Source: Streptomyces sp. NBC_00440
GTDB taxonomy: Bacteria > Actinomycetota > Actinomycetes > Streptomycetales > Streptomycetaceae
NCBI RefSeq assembly: GCF_036014215.1
Contig: NZ_CP107921.1
Location: 5,897,501 to 5,961,500 of the forward strand
Length of the DNA stretch: 64,000 bases
Direction: 5' to 3'
Shown: positions 15,958-24,802 of the stretch, in pieces
How positions within the stretch are numbered: the first letter of the stretch is position 1
Layout: every line of letters starts with the position of its first letter
Translations under genes and position numbers: made by a program
The notes under the pieces: generated by a model
The model's database searches: none
What the model saw: only the letters and a program-made list of their open reading frames with translations
What the model was told of the DNA's origin: nothing

Positions 15958-16587
15958 ATGGGCAAGCTGATCGTCACCGCGTTCGTCACTCTGGACGGCG
16001 TCATGCAGGCCCCGGGCGGCCCGGGCGAGGACGTCGACGAAGGCTTCGAGTACGGCGGCTGGCAAGTCCCGTACGTCGACCACGACTTCATGGTCCTCAT
16101 GACGGGAATCTTCGAGCAGACGGCCGACCACCTCCTGCTCGGCCGGAAGACCTATGACATCTTCGCCGCCCACTGGCCTCGCGTCACCGATGAGAACGAC
16201 TCGATCGCCGTGAAACTCAACGCCATGCCCAAGTACGTCGCCTCGCGCACCCGGAGCAGCCTGGAGTGGCACAACTCCCATCTCCTGAAGGGCGAAGCCG
16301 AGGAGTCCGTCGCCGAGCTGAAGGAGCGGCTCGACGGCGTGATCATGACGCAGGGCAGCAGCGACCTCATCGGCACCCTGCAGCGGCACGACCTCGTCGA
16401 CGAGTACCGGCTGCTCGTCAATCCCGTGATCATCGGTACCGGCAAGCGGCTCTTCGCCGAGGGCGCCGCTCCTGCCGCCTGGACGCTCACGGAATCCCGC
16501 GTGACCAGCGTCGGCGTGCAGTACTGCGCCTATGAGCGGGCGGGGAAGCCCGAGTACGGATCGTTCCAGCTGGACGACCAGGAGTGA
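15958..16587 (+). CDS. RibD C-terminal/dihydrofolate-reductase-fold protein
   Basis: Protein of 209 residues of the RibD_C family, widespread in actinobacteria as stand-alone NADPH-binding reductases of unknown substrate. The start KLIVTAFVTLDGVMQAPGG is characteristic, followed by HLLLGRKTYDIFA, VASRTRSSLEW, MTQGSSDLIGTLQRH and LVDEYRLLVNPVIIGTGKRLF, where the GSSDL and nucleotide-binding loops match the family. It lacks the deaminase domain of bifunctional RibD and is not in a riboflavin cluster, so a housekeeping folate or riboflavin role should not be assumed. GGAAGG lies about 6 nt before the ATG. Confidence 0.88.
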   Translation: MGKLIVTAFVTLDGVMQAPGGPGEDVDEGFEYGGWQVPYVDHDFMVLMTGIFEQTADHLLLGRKTYDIFAAHWPRVTDENDSIAVKLNAMPKYVASRTRSSLEWHNSHLLKGEAEESVAELKERLDGVIMTQGSSDLIGTLQRHDLVDEYRLLVNPVIIGTGKRLFAEGAAPAAWTLTESRVTSVGVQYCAYERAGKPEYGSFQLDDQE

Positions 16588-16957
16588 GGGTGCAGGTCAC
16601 GATGGTTCTCCAGCCCCCCGATCCCGCCGCTTCTTGATCGCCTTGACAGGCCGACTTCCAGTGGGAGTCTGGAGGGGACGGTGTCGCGCAGAACCCCACA
16701 GGGGAGCGTCCCCACGAGGGAGCGCCACCACACCACAACCGCCGCCGGCTGCCTCCTGCAGCCGCTTCCGTACGGCTCTCCCCGTACGGAAGCCCGGCCG
16801 AGTGGCCCGGGCAGCCACCTGTCTCAGTCAGCGCCCGGGTGCCGGATGCCCGGTTCCGCCACCGGCCCCATGCTCCACGCCCCCATCACGCGTGTGAGCG
16901 CGGTGGGGTGCAGAACATCGCCCCCCAGCCCTCCCGCGAAGCGAAGGAACTGTGCCG
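16588..16957. other. Intergenic region of 370 bp
   Basis: It contains a TTGACA-like sequence near 16643, an imperfect dyad around GACTTCCAGTGGGAGTC, and a strong 12-bp hairpin at 16764-16793. Several open frames cross it but have no ribosome binding site, no recognisable motif and weak codon bias. I call no gene here. Confidence 0.6.
16764..16793. terminator. Perfect 12-bp hairpin, probable terminator
   Basis: GCTTCCGTACGG, a 6-nt loop, then CCGTACGGAAGC. It lies 177 bp after the reductase gene and 165 bp before the GtrA gene, so it may end a long 3' UTR or an untraced transcript. Confidence 0.6.
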
Positions 16958-17440
16958 ATGTCCGTAAGAGGCGAGCAAGCGGTACGAGTGGCATCGCCGC
17001 CTCCGAAGGCGCCACCTCCGAAGGCGCGGGAGGTCGTGAAATTCGCAGCCGTCGGGGTGTCCGGCGTGGCGGTCAATCTTCTGGTGTTCAATCTCGTGCG
17101 CCACGCCACCTCGATACCGGTGGTGAGCGCGAGCGTGGTCGCCACCGTCGTCTCGATCGCCTTCAATTACGCAGGGCTGCGTTACTTCGCCTACCGTGAC
17201 CGGGACAAGAGCGGCTGCACCCGTGAGATGGGGCTCTTCCTGCTGTTCAGCGCCATCGGCCTGGTGATCGAGAACGGCATCCTCTATCTGGCGACCTATG
17301 GCTTCGGCTGGGACAGCCCGCTGCAGAGCAACGTATTCAAGTTCATCGGCATCGGAGTCGCCACCCTCTTCAGGTTCTGGTCCTACCGAACCTGGGTGTT
17401 CCGGGTGATACCCGCGGCGCCGGACGAGTCCGACGCCTGA
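16958..17440 (+). CDS. GtrA-like four-helix membrane protein
   Basis: Integral membrane protein of 160 residues of the GtrA/DPMS family, which in other bacteria moves lipid-linked sugars or assists glycosyltransferases. After a charged and Pro-rich N-terminus come four hydrophobic segments: VVKFAAVGVSGVAVNLLVFN, IPVVSASVVATVVSIAFNYA, EMGLFLLFSAIGLVIENGIL and NVFKFIGIGVATLFRFWSYR; the last ends in the family signature FRFWSYRTWVF. The ATG at 16958 has AAGGAA 8 nt upstream, better than GTG 16952. No glycosyltransferase gene is adjacent, so its partner is unknown. It converges on sdaA with only 28 bp between stops. Confidence 0.88.
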   Translation: MSVRGEQAVRVASPPPKAPPPKAREVVKFAAVGVSGVAVNLLVFNLVRHATSIPVVSASVVATVVSIAFNYAGLRYFAYRDRDKSGCTREMGLFLLFSAIGLVIENGILYLATYGFGWDSPLQSNVFKFIGIGVATLFRFWSYRTWVFRVIPAAPDESDA

Positions 17441-17468
17441 GCCCGGTCCCCACTTGCCCGAGGCTCTC

Positions 17469-18836
17469 TCAGCACTCGATGATGTTCACCGCGAGCCCGC
17501 CCCGCGCCGTCTCCTTGTACTTGACCGACATGTCGGCGCCGGTCTCCTTCATCGTCTTGATGACCTTGTCGAGGGACACCTTGTGGCTGCCGTCGCCGCG
17601 CATCGCCATCTTGGCCGCCGTGACCGCCTTGACCGCTGCCATGCCGTTCCGCTCGATGCACGGGATCTGGACAAGGCCGCCGACCGGGTCGCAGGTCAGG
17701 CCGAGGTTGTGCTCCATGCCGATCTCCGCCGCGTTCTCCACCTGCTCCGGGGAGCCGCCCAGGACCTCGGCCAGGGCGCCCGCCGCCATCGAGCAGGCGG
17801 AGCCGACCTCGCCCTGGCAGCCGACCTCGGCGCCGGAGATGGAGGCGTTCTCCTTGAAGAGCATGCCGATGGCGCCCGCCGAGAGCAGGAAACGCACGAT
17901 GCCCTCCTCGTCGGCTCCGGGGATGAAGTTGATGTAGTAGTGCAGGACGGCGGGGATGATGCCGGCCGCGCCGTTCGTGGGGGCGGTGACGACACGGCCG
18001 CCCGCCGCGTTCTCCTCGTTCACCGCCATCGCGTAGAGCGTGATCCACTCCATGGCGCGCGCCAGGGGGTCGCCCTCGGCGCGCAGCTGGCGGGCCGAGT
18101 TGGCCGCGCGGCGGCGGACCTTGAGGCCGCCGGGGAGGATGCCCTCGCGGGACATGCCGCGGGCGACGCAGGACTGCATGACGCCCCAGATGTCCAGCAG
18201 CCCCGAACGGATCTCCGCCTCGGTGCGCCAGGCCTTCTCGTTCTCCAGCATCAGCGCGGAGATGGACAGACCCGTCTCCCGGGTCAGCCGCAGCAGCTCG
18301 TCGCCCGTGCGGAAGGGGTGCTTCAGGACGGTGTCGTCGAGGACGATGCGGTCCTCGCCGACGGCGTCCTCGTCCACCACGAAGCCGCCGCCCACCGAGT
18401 AGTACGTCTTCTCCAGGAGCGGGGCGCCCTCGGTGTCGTACGCGGAGACCGTCATCCCGTTCGCGTGGTACGGCAGTGCCTTGCGCCGGTGCAGGATCAG
18501 GTCCGCGTCGTAGTCGAAGGCGATCTCATGCGCACCGAGGAGGCTGATGCGGCCACTGGTGCGGATCTGCTCGATGCGTTCGTCGGCGTGCTCGACGTCG
18601 ACCGTACGGGGGGACTCGCCCTCCAGGCCGAGGAGCACCGCCTTCGGGGTGCCGTGTCCGTGACCCGTCGCGCCCAGCGATCCGAAGAGCTCGGCGCGGA
18701 CCGATCCGGTGTGGGCCAGCAGACCCTCGTTCTTCAGGCGGGCGGCGAACATCCGGGCGGCCCGCATGGGGCCCACCGTGTGGGAGCTGGACGGGCCGAT
18801 GCCGACCGAGAAGAGGTCGAAGACCGATATGGCCAC
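17469..18836 (-). CDS. sdaA: L-serine ammonia-lyase (serine dehydratase)
   Basis: Iron-sulfur L-serine deaminase of 455 residues that converts serine to pyruvate and ammonia in the cytoplasm. The beta-domain start [25 protein letters not shown] and the alpha-domain motifs [36 protein letters not shown] and [19 protein letters not shown] are clear; these hold the Cys residues expected to ligate the [4Fe-4S] cluster. It is a single-chain enzyme of normal length. The GTG has AAGGAG 9 nt upstream. It lies 172 bp downstream of glyA with a hairpin between, so it can be transcribed separately while still linked functionally to the glycine-serine pathway. Confidence 0.95.
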   Translation of the reverse strand: MAISVFDLFSVGIGPSSSHTVGPMRAARMFAARLKNEGLLAHTGSVRAELFGSLGATGHGHGTPKAVLLGLEGESPRTVDVEHADERIEQIRTSGRISLLGAHEIAFDYDADLILHRRKALPYHANGMTVSAYDTEGAPLLEKTYYSVGGGFVVDEDAVGEDRIVLDDTVLKHPFRTGDELLRLTRETGLSISALMLENEKAWRTEAEIRSGLLDIWGVMQSCVARGMSREGILPGGLKVRRRAANSARQLRAEGDPLARAMEWITLYAMAVNEENAAGGRVVTAPTNGAAGIIPAVLHYYINFIPGADEEGIVRFLLSAGAIGMLFKENASISGAEVGCQGEVGSACSMAAGALAEVLGGSPEQVENAAEIGMEHNLGLTCDPVGGLVQIPCIERNGMAAVKAVTAAKMAMRGDGSHKVSLDKVIKTMKETGADMSVKYKETARGGLAVNIIEC

Positions 18837-18929
18837 GGGAGAACTCCTTGGGTGTTGGTAGACGCCGTTGTCTGCCGGGGTGGTGCAGAGGAAGCGCGGT
18901 ACAGCAGTGAGCGGGGTGCGTACGCGGTG

Positions 18930-18969
18930 CGGGGCACCCTGCTCACTGTCCAGTGTGCGGGGTGCCCCG
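18930..18969 (-). terminator. Hairpin between glyA and sdaA
   Basis: A 10-bp stem (CGGGGCACCC with GGGTGCCCCG) encloses a smaller CACT/AGTG stem. It follows glyA by about 40 bp on the minus strand and probably separates the gcvT-gcvH-glyA transcript from sdaA. Confidence 0.6.
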
Positions 18970-19008
18970 TGGTTCGTACAAAACGGTACTGATCCGGACC
19001 GAGCGGTC

Positions 19009-20271
19009 CTACTTCAGTCCGGGGTACAGCGGGAACTTCTCGGCCAGCGCGGTGACCCGTGCGGCCAGCGCCTCCCGGTCGTAGGCCGGCTTCAGCGCGC
19101 CCGCGATGATGTCCGCGACCTCGGAGAAGTCCTCGGCCTGGAAACCGCGGGTGGCCAGAGCCGGCGTGCCGATCCGGAGCCCCGACGTGACCATCGGGGG
19201 GCGCGGGTCGTTCGGGACGGCGTTGCGGTTGACCGTGATACCGATCTCGTGGAGACGGTCCTCGGCCTGCTGGCCGTCCAGCTCCGAGTTGCGCAGGTCC
19301 ACCAGGACCAGGTGCACATCGGTGCCGCCGGACAGGACGGAGACACCGTGCTCGGTGACATCGGCCTGCACCAGACGCTCGGCCAGGATGCGGGAGCCGT
19401 CCAGGGTGCGCTGCTGGCGCTCCTTGAAGTCGTCCGTCGCCGCGACCTTGAAGGAGACCGCCTTGGCCGCGATCACGTGCTCCAGCGGGCCGCCCTGCTG
19501 ACCGGGGAAGACCGCGGAGTTGATCTTCTTGGCGAGCTCAGCGGTGGAGAGGATGACACCACCGCGCGGGCCGCCCAGCGTCTTGTGCGTGGTCGTGGTG
19601 ACGACGTGCGCGTGCGGCACGGGCGACGGGTGGAGGCCTGCGGCCACCAGGCCCGCGAAGTGCGCCATGTCGACCATCAGGTACGCGCCGACCTCGTCCG
19701 CGATCTTGCGGAACGCGGCGAAGTCCAGCTGGCGCGGGTAGGCGGACCAGCCGGCCACGATCAGCTTCGGCTGGGACTCCTTGGCCAGGCGCGCGACCTC
19801 GGCCATGTCGACCTGGCCGGTCTCCTCGTCGACGTGGTACGCGACCACGTTGTAGAGCTTCCCGGAGAAGTTGATCTTCATGCCGTGGGTCAGGTGCCCG
19901 CCGTGGGCGAGGTTCAGACCCATGATCGTGTCACCGGGCTTGAGCAGCGCGAACATCGCGGCGGCGTTCGCCTGGGCGCCCGAGTGCGGCTGGACGTTGG
20001 CGTGCTCGGCGCCGAAGAGCGCCTTGACGCGGTCGATCGCGATCGTCTCGATCACATCGACGTGTTCACAGCCGCCGTAGTAGCGGCGGCCCGGGTAGCC
20101 CTCGGCGTACTTGTTGGTGAGGACCGAGCCCTGGGCCTCCATGACCGCGACCGGAGCGAAGTTCTCGGAGGCGATCATTTCGAGGGTGGACTGCTGGCGG
20201 ACCAGCTCGGCGTCGACAGCGGCGGCGACGTCCGGGTCGAGCTCGTGGAGGGAGGAGTCAAGAAGTGACAT
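19009..20271 (-). CDS. glyA: Serine hydroxymethyltransferase
   Basis: PLP enzyme of 420 residues interconverting serine and glycine with tetrahydrofolate and 5,10-methylene-tetrahydrofolate. The PLP lysine lies in [16 protein letters not shown]; other family motifs include [47 protein letters not shown] and [21 protein letters not shown]. It begins 17 nt after the gcvH stop on the same strand, so it is in the glycine-cleavage operon controlled by the tandem glycine riboswitch upstream of gcvT. There it can turn methylene-THF and surplus glycine into serine. The upstream gap contains a doubled AACTAGGG; AGGG serves as a weak ribosome binding site. Confidence 0.97.
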   Translation of the reverse strand: MSLLDSSLHELDPDVAAAVDAELVRQQSTLEMIASENFAPVAVMEAQGSVLTNKYAEGYPGRRYYGGCEHVDVIETIAIDRVKALFGAEHANVQPHSGAQANAAAMFALLKPGDTIMGLNLAHGGHLTHGMKINFSGKLYNVVAYHVDEETGQVDMAEVARLAKESQPKLIVAGWSAYPRQLDFAAFRKIADEVGAYLMVDMAHFAGLVAAGLHPSPVPHAHVVTTTTHKTLGGPRGGVILSTAELAKKINSAVFPGQQGGPLEHVIAAKAVSFKVAATDDFKERQQRTLDGSRILAERLVQADVTEHGVSVLSGGTDVHLVLVDLRNSELDGQQAEDRLHEIGITVNRNAVPNDPRPPMVTSGLRIGTPALATRGFQAEDFSEVADIIAGALKPAYDREALAARVTALAEKFPLYPGLK

Positions 20272-20288
20272 CGATAGTCCCTAGTTCC

Positions 20289-20669
20289 CTAGTTGCCGGC
20301 GGAGAGAGCGGCGTACTCGTCGGCGGAGAGCAGGTCGTCCGGCTCGCCGGTGACGCGCACCTTGAACAGCCAACCGCCCTCGTACGGGGCGGTGTTCACC
20401 AGCGACGGGTCGTCGATGACGTCCTGGTTGACCTCGGTGATCTCACCGGAAACCGGGGCGTACAGATCGCTGACCGACTTGGTCGACTCCAGCTCACCGC
20501 AGGTCTCGCCCGCGGCGACCGTGGACCCGGCCTCAGGGAGCTGGGCGTAGACGACGTCACCGAGCGCGTTGGCCGCGAACTCCGTGATGCCGACCGTCGA
20601 GACGCCGTCCTCGGCGACCGACAGCCACTCGTGCTCCTTGCTGTAACGCAGCTGCTGGGGGTTGCTCAT
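20289..20669 (-). CDS. gcvH: Glycine cleavage system H protein
   Basis: Lipoyl carrier protein of 126 residues that shuttles the aminomethyl group between GcvP, GcvT and lipoamide dehydrogenase. The lipoylation site is Lys64 in [20 protein letters not shown], and the N-terminal [10 protein letters not shown] is characteristic. Its length is standard. It follows gcvT by 67 bp and precedes glyA by 17 bp on the same strand. The glycine decarboxylase P protein is not in this window, so gcvP must be encoded elsewhere, as is usual in Streptomyces. Confidence 0.97.
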   Translation of the reverse strand: MSNPQQLRYSKEHEWLSVAEDGVSTVGITEFAANALGDVVYAQLPEAGSTVAAGETCGELESTKSVSDLYAPVSGEITEVNQDVIDDPSLVNTAPYEGGWLFKVRVTGEPDDLLSADEYAALSAGN

Positions 20670-20736
20670 GACCTGATTCTCCTGGATGCGGGGGAGTGCT
20701 GATGAACGGTGGTCTTACGGGCTGAGATGGTGTGGG

Positions 20737-21852
20737 TCACTTCTGGCGCTTGTAGAAGGGGAGGGCCACGACCTCGTACGGCTCATGGGTACCGCGGATG
20801 TCCACGCCCACACCGGACGTGCCGGGCTCCGCGTGGGCCGCGTCGACGTACGCCATGGCGATCGGCCTGCCCAGCGTCGGCGAAGGGGCGCCCGACGTGA
20901 CCTCGCCGACGACCTGGCCGTCCGCGACGACCTGGTAGCCCGAGCGGGGGACCCGGCGGCCCTCCGCGATCAGGCCGACCAGTTTGCGCGGCGGGGCCGC
21001 CGCCGCGCGCTCGGCGGCCGCCTCCAGGGACGCGCGCCCGACGAAGTCGCCCTCCTTCTCGAACTTGACGACCCGGCCGAGACCGGCGTCGAAGGGGGTC
21101 AGCGCGGTGGTCAGCTCATGGCCGTAGAGGGGCATGCCCGCCTCCAGGCGCAGGGTGTCGCGGCAGGAGAGGCCGCAGGGCACCAGACCGGCCGGTGCGC
21201 CCGCCTCGGTCAGCGCCTGCCAGAGCTTCTCGGCGTCGGACGGGGCGACGAACAGCTCGAACCCGTCCTCGCCCGTGTAGCCGGTCCTGGCGATGAGCGC
21301 CTGGACGCCGGCGACGGTGCCGGGCAGGCCCGCGTAGTACTTCAGCCCGTCCAGATCGGCGTCCGTCAGCGATTTCAGGATGCCGGAGGATTCCGGCCCC
21401 TGTACGGCCAGCAGGGCGTACGCGTCACGGTCGTCCCGTACGACGGCGTCGAAGCCGCCCGCGCGGGCGGTGAGCGCGTCCAGGACCACCTGGGCGTTGC
21501 CCGCGTTGGCGACGACCATGTACTCCTGCTCGCCGAGCCGGTACACGATCAGGTCGTCCAGGATCCCGCCGTCCTCCTGGCAGATCATGGTGTAGCGGGC
21601 GCGGCCGTTGCCGACGGTGCTGATGTTGCCGACCAGCGCGTGATCGAGCAGCCGCACGGCCTGCGGGCCGCTGACGGTGATCTCGCCCATGTGGGAGAGG
21701 TCGAAGAGGCCGGCGTGCGTCCGTACGGCGATGTGCTCGTCGCGCTCACTGCCGTAGCGCAGCGGCATGTCCCAGCCCGCGAAGTCGGTCATGGTCGCGC
21801 CGAGCGACCTGTGCAGGGCGTCGAGTGCTGTGAGGCGGGGCGTGGGGCTCAT
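20737..21852 (-). CDS. gcvT: Glycine cleavage system aminomethyltransferase (T protein)
   Basis: Tetrahydrofolate-dependent aminomethyltransferase of 371 residues that releases ammonia and forms 5,10-methylene-THF from the aminomethyl-lipoyl H protein. The start LTALDALHRSLGATMTDFAGWDMPLRYGS and the folate-binding NIEL-like RYTMICQEDGGILDDLIVYRL and TGYTGEDGFELF are family hallmarks. The ATG at 21852 is used because it follows the riboswitch and has GGGAG 9 nt upstream; the longer open frame to 21897 runs into the aptamer. It is the first gene of gcvT-gcvH-glyA. Confidence 0.97.
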   Translation of the reverse strand: MSPTPRLTALDALHRSLGATMTDFAGWDMPLRYGSERDEHIAVRTHAGLFDLSHMGEITVSGPQAVRLLDHALVGNISTVGNGRARYTMICQEDGGILDDLIVYRLGEQEYMVVANAGNAQVVLDALTARAGGFDAVVRDDRDAYALLAVQGPESSGILKSLTDADLDGLKYYAGLPGTVAGVQALIARTGYTGEDGFELFVAPSDAEKLWQALTEAGAPAGLVPCGLSCRDTLRLEAGMPLYGHELTTALTPFDAGLGRVVKFEKEGDFVGRASLEAAAERAAAAPPRKLVGLIAEGRRVPRSGYQVVADGQVVGEVTSGAPSPTLGRPIAMAYVDAAHAEPGTSGVGVDIRGTHEPYEVVALPFYKRQK

Positions 21853-21870
21853 ATGCGGTACTCCCAGGGC

Positions 21871-21904
21871 ATGACAGACGAGGACAATCCTCCCCATCTG
21901 TCAT
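21871..21904 (-). promoter_or_regulatory. Possible riboswitch expression-platform hairpin
   Basis: ATGACAGA and TCTGTCAT form a perfect 8-bp stem that pairs the 3' edge of the second glycine aptamer with sequence just before the gcvT ribosome binding site. This arm could switch between aptamer closure and the hairpin. Confidence 0.5.
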
Positions 21905-22083
21905 CGGAACCTGAGAGGTTCGCCGGCGCCTGTTGAGAGGCACGGCTTGCACCTTGGGTGGGACCGCAGGGCGGCCCGCTTTTCAGATCTGCCTCGTCCG
22001 CGCGGTACGGGGCCTGAGAGATTACAAGGGAGGGACTTGCTCCTTCGGCGCCCCGGCCGGTGACCGGGAACTCTCCCGCGCGG
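21883..22083 (-). promoter_or_regulatory. Tandem glycine riboswitch upstream of gcvT
   Basis: On the minus strand two glycine aptamers can be read. The first starts CGGGAGAGTTCCCGG and continues GGCGCCGAAGGAGCAA, then CCCTTGTAATCTCTCAGGC. A linker GACGAGGCAGATCTGAAAAG follows. The second has CCACCCAAGGTGCAAGCC, GGCGCCGGCGAACCTCTCAG and GTTCCGATGACAGATGGGGA. These match the conserved core of the glycine riboswitch in its cooperative tandem form. Location in front of gcvT-gcvH-glyA fits glycine-induced expression of glycine cleavage. Confidence 0.95.
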
Positions 22084-22234
22084 ATTCGAACGGCCTGTAT
22101 GGAGTTGGCGCGCACATCATTGCATGCCGCGCGCGCGGCGCCCCACCGGTGTCGCATTACTCTTTCTTTACACTTCCTCAGCGGGGGTATGCAGGGGATA
22201 CGCAGGCATACGGGGTGGCACAGGGGGAGTGACC

Positions 22235-22930
22235 ATGGTGGGGCAGGAGTGGCGGCGTGCTGATGCGGCGCCCGAAGTGACATCCGGGGGGCCGCGGGTG
22301 ACGCCCGGGCGGCTCGTACGGCCCGGACGGGAGGCGGCCGGCCGCAGACCGCCCGCGGTGCGGGACCTGCGCAGGCGGGCCGGCCGCAGCCCGGACCGCC
22401 TGGTGTTCGCCGCCGGGGACGTGGTGGTCCTGTCCGGCCTCCCGGGCAGCGGGAAGTCCACGTTGTTACGCAGGGCCGCCGGGGCGCGCGGGATCGACTC
22501 GCAGGACACCCGGGACCGCTGGGAGCGCCGGATGCCCGGCCTGCTGCCGTACTGGAGCTACCGCCCGCTGGTCCGGGCCGCCCACTACGGCAGGCTGTGG
22601 CGCGTCCTGCGCTCGGGTGCCGGTGTCGTCGTGCACGACTGCGGCACGCACTCCTGGGTGCGCGCCCTGCTGGTCAGGGCGGCACGGCGGCGCCGGAGCG
22701 CCCTGCACCTGCTGCTGCTCGACGTGGCGCCCGGGGTGGCGCTGGCCGGTCAGACGGAGCGTGGCCGGAAGGTCTCCGCCTACGCCTTCGCCCGGCACCG
22801 CAGGGCGGTCGCCGGGCTGGTCCGGAACGCCGAGCGGGCGCGGCTGCCCGCGGGGTGCGGTTCGGTCGTGCTGCTCGACCGGGACGCGGCGGCCGCACTG
22901 CGCAGGATCGGGTTCGGGGCGGCGGCGTGA
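22235..22930 (+). CDS. P-loop ATP-binding protein (zeta-toxin/kinase-like)
   Basis: Arg-rich protein of 231 residues with an excellent Walker A motif, VVVLSGLPGSGKSTLLRRAAG, near residues 65-85. After it come DSQDTRDRWERRMPGLLPYWSYRPLV and a Walker-B-like strand GAGVVVHDCGTHSWVRAL, then LHLLLLDVAPGVALAGQTERGRKV, giving a small nucleotide-kinase fold similar to zeta-toxin/AAA_33 proteins. The phosphate acceptor is unknown. The first 55 residues are basic and low complexity. The ATG has GGGGGAG 5 nt upstream. It is divergent from the gcvT riboswitch leader and precedes the two SseB genes by 121 bp. No antitoxin-like small gene accompanies it. Confidence 0.8.
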   Translation: MVGQEWRRADAAPEVTSGGPRVTPGRLVRPGREAAGRRPPAVRDLRRRAGRSPDRLVFAAGDVVVLSGLPGSGKSTLLRRAAGARGIDSQDTRDRWERRMPGLLPYWSYRPLVRAAHYGRLWRVLRSGAGVVVHDCGTHSWVRALLVRAARRRRSALHLLLLDVAPGVALAGQTERGRKVSAYAFARHRRAVAGLVRNAERARLPAGCGSVVLLDRDAAAALRRIGFGAAA

Positions 22931-23051
22931 CGGCGCCACTCTCTATCGTGGGGGAGGCCGTCAGGGTCCTCCGTTCGGATCGGGCGGGATGATCCGGAGG
23001 GCAGGCCCTAAGGTCGGTCGGCAGGTGAACAGGTGAGAAGGGGATACCTCG

Positions 23052-23807
23052 GTGGACATGGCATGGCCGGGAAATGAGCTCGAAGAGGTCCTGACCGCAT
23101 CGGTCGGGAACCCCGCCGCGGGCGGCCGGCTGATCGAGGTGCTGGGGCGCAGCAACCTCTGGGTCCCGCTGCCCAACGGCGGAGGGCAGGACAGCAGTTC
23201 GCTCGACCTGCCCACCGTGGACATCGAGGGCGGGGCCTATGTCCCCGTCTTCAGCTCCGAGGCGCAGTTCCTCCAGTGCGTCGGCTCGCACTACTCCTTC
23301 GCGGTGGCCCCGGCGGTCGAGTTCGCCCGCGGGCTGCCGCCGCAGCTGGGCGTCGTGGTGAATCCGGGCGGTGCGATCGGTATGCCGCTGCCGCCGGCCG
23401 CCGTGGCCGAACTGTGCCGGAGCGGCCGGACCTCTCTCGACGGGCCGGCGACCGGCGGCCGGGTGCGGCTCTTCGAGCCGGACTGGCAGGAGGAGCCGGT
23501 CGACTTCCTCTCCGCCGCCGCCGGTGAGTTCGAGGAGTCGGGCGTGGTCCTTTCGGCGCGCCGGGCCCTCGCCTCCATCGAGGGCGGCGACCCGGTCCTC
23601 TTCGTCGGGGTCGAGTTCGCGACCTGGGACGGTGCGGGCCGCAACGCCCCGATGGACGCGCTCGGCCGGGCGCTGCACCGGGTCGAGGTGCCCTGGCCGG
23701 TCAATCTCGTCCTGCTGGACGTGGCGCAGGATCCGGTCGCCGACTGGATGCTGGACAAGGTCAGGCCGTTCTACGTCAGGGCCGACGCCGTGGGGCCGGT
23801 GCTGTAG
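23052..23807 (+). CDS. SseB-family protein 1
   Basis: Cytoplasmic protein of 251 residues with the SseB (enhanced serine sensitivity) fold: ELEEVLTASVGNPAAGGRLIEVLGRSNLWVPLP at the N-terminus, a central AYVPVFSSEAQFLQCVG and LGVVVNPGGAIGMPLP typical of the SseB N-terminal domain, and a C-terminal domain ending VNLVLLDVAQDPVADWMLDKVRPFYVR. The molecular function of SseB is not established; in E. coli overexpression changes serine sensitivity. Here two copies follow the glycine/serine genes, although divergently. AAGGGG lies 8 nt before GTG 23052; ATG 23058 is an alternative start. Confidence 0.85.
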   Translation: MDMAWPGNELEEVLTASVGNPAAGGRLIEVLGRSNLWVPLPNGGGQDSSSLDLPTVDIEGGAYVPVFSSEAQFLQCVGSHYSFAVAPAVEFARGLPPQLGVVVNPGGAIGMPLPPAAVAELCRSGRTSLDGPATGGRVRLFEPDWQEEPVDFLSAAAGEFEESGVVLSARRALASIEGGDPVLFVGVEFATWDGAGRNAPMDALGRALHRVEVPWPVNLVLLDVAQDPVADWMLDKVRPFYVRADAVGPVL

Positions 23808-23897
23808 GGCCGGTCGCTCTAAGCTGGTCGGATGTGCGGGACGCGCGGGACGGCCGGCACGTCGACTGGCCGAAATTGCACGGAACCAATCGCGCAC

Positions 23898-23938
23898 CGA
23901 ACGGATCGAACGGAACGGACGCACGGAACGGAACGGCT
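23898..23938 (+). repeat. Short GAACGGA-rich repeat patch
   Basis: GAACGGA-like heptamers recur at least five times in about 40 bp between the two SseB genes. The 224-bp gap otherwise shows no gene or hairpin I can support. Confidence 0.5.
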
Positions 23939-24031
23939 CCGTGCGGGCCGGGCCGTGCGAGCCGCGTCCCGGCGGGTGGAACGTCAACGCGTGGACCAAA
24001 ACGGGTGGATCGAAGAGGGGCGGGACCCAGA

Positions 24032-24802
24032 GTGAGTGCGTCGGGCACGGCGGCCGGGCAGGTCGAGCAGATGCTGCTCCAGGTGACCCCCGGGCGGTAC
24101 GACGCCTATGAGGCACTGCTGCAGGCGCTCGCCGACAGCCAGGTCTGGATGCTGCTCTGGCACGGCCAGGCCGGGTCGCCGGACGCCCAGTACGGGAACA
24201 TGGAGATCGAAGGTCTCGGTTACGCCCCGTGTGTGACGTCGGCACAGGAGCTGGCGGTCTCCGGCTGGAACCGTTCGCACGAGGTGGTCACAGGACGTGA
24301 CATCGCCCGTTCCCTCTACCCCGACCACTGGGGAATCTGGCTCAATCCCCATGCCCCCGGCGGCGGTGTCGGCATCCCCTGGACCGATCTGCGGCGCATC
24401 GCCACCGGTCTGGACCGGATGCCGGCCGGGCCACTGCGGCTATCCGAGCCGGCCATCGAGATCCCGCAGTTCTACGCGCTGCTGACGCAGAGCGCCCACC
24501 ACACCCCGGCGATCCGCTCGTTGAGCCGCGTCTGGGTGCAGCCCGCGCTCGGCACCCCGTATCTGGCCATCGGGCTCGATCTGTACGACACAAGCCAGCA
24601 GTCCGTGGATTCGGTGCGGGCGATGATGCAGCAGTCGATCGCCGCGGTGCCCGAGGGGCTGCCCGTCTCGACCGTGGCGATGTCCGATGCGTACGACCCG
24701 GTCGGGATGTGGCTGCGGGCCAACTCCCGCCCCTTTTACGACCGTGAGGCCCATGTGGCGCCCTCTCCCGCGGCGGGATACGGCTACCCGCCGGTAGGCT
24801 GA
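24032..24802 (+). CDS. SseB-family protein 2 (SseB C-terminal-domain type)
   Basis: Protein of 256 residues related to the previous gene. Recognisable parts are VEQMLLQVTPGRYDAYEALLQALADSQVWMLLWHG, then YAPCVTSAQELAVSGWNRSHEVV and WGIWLNPHAPGGGVGIPW, which is the N-terminal SseB-like sheet with its NPxxPGG loop, and a C-terminal half IPQFYALLTQSAHHTPAIRSLSRVWVQP followed by YLAIGLDLYDT and NSRPFYDRE. It shares the PFY-R ending with SseB 1. GTG 24032 is used because AGGGGCGGG lies 8-12 nt upstream; earlier in-frame ATGs lie in the repetitive spacer. Function is unknown. Confidence 0.83.
   Translation: MSASGTAAGQVEQMLLQVTPGRYDAYEALLQALADSQVWMLLWHGQAGSPDAQYGNMEIEGLGYAPCVTSAQELAVSGWNRSHEVVTGRDIARSLYPDHWGIWLNPHAPGGGVGIPWTDLRRIATGLDRMPAGPLRLSEPAIEIPQFYALLTQSAHHTPAIRSLSRVWVQPALGTPYLAIGLDLYDTSQQSVDSVRAMMQQSIAAVPEGLPVSTVAMSDAYDPVGMWLRANSRPFYDREAHVAPSPAAGYGYPPVG

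Noticed and set aside
16681..17199. Plus-strand frame of 172 residues before and within the GtrA gene
   Set aside because: No ribosome binding site, no motif, and it overlaps the well-supported GtrA gene in another frame.
22235..22930. Toxin-antitoxin module (zeta-like P-loop protein)
   Set aside because: The Walker A region fits, but no small antitoxin gene is next to it and the protein lacks a clear zeta active-site pattern.
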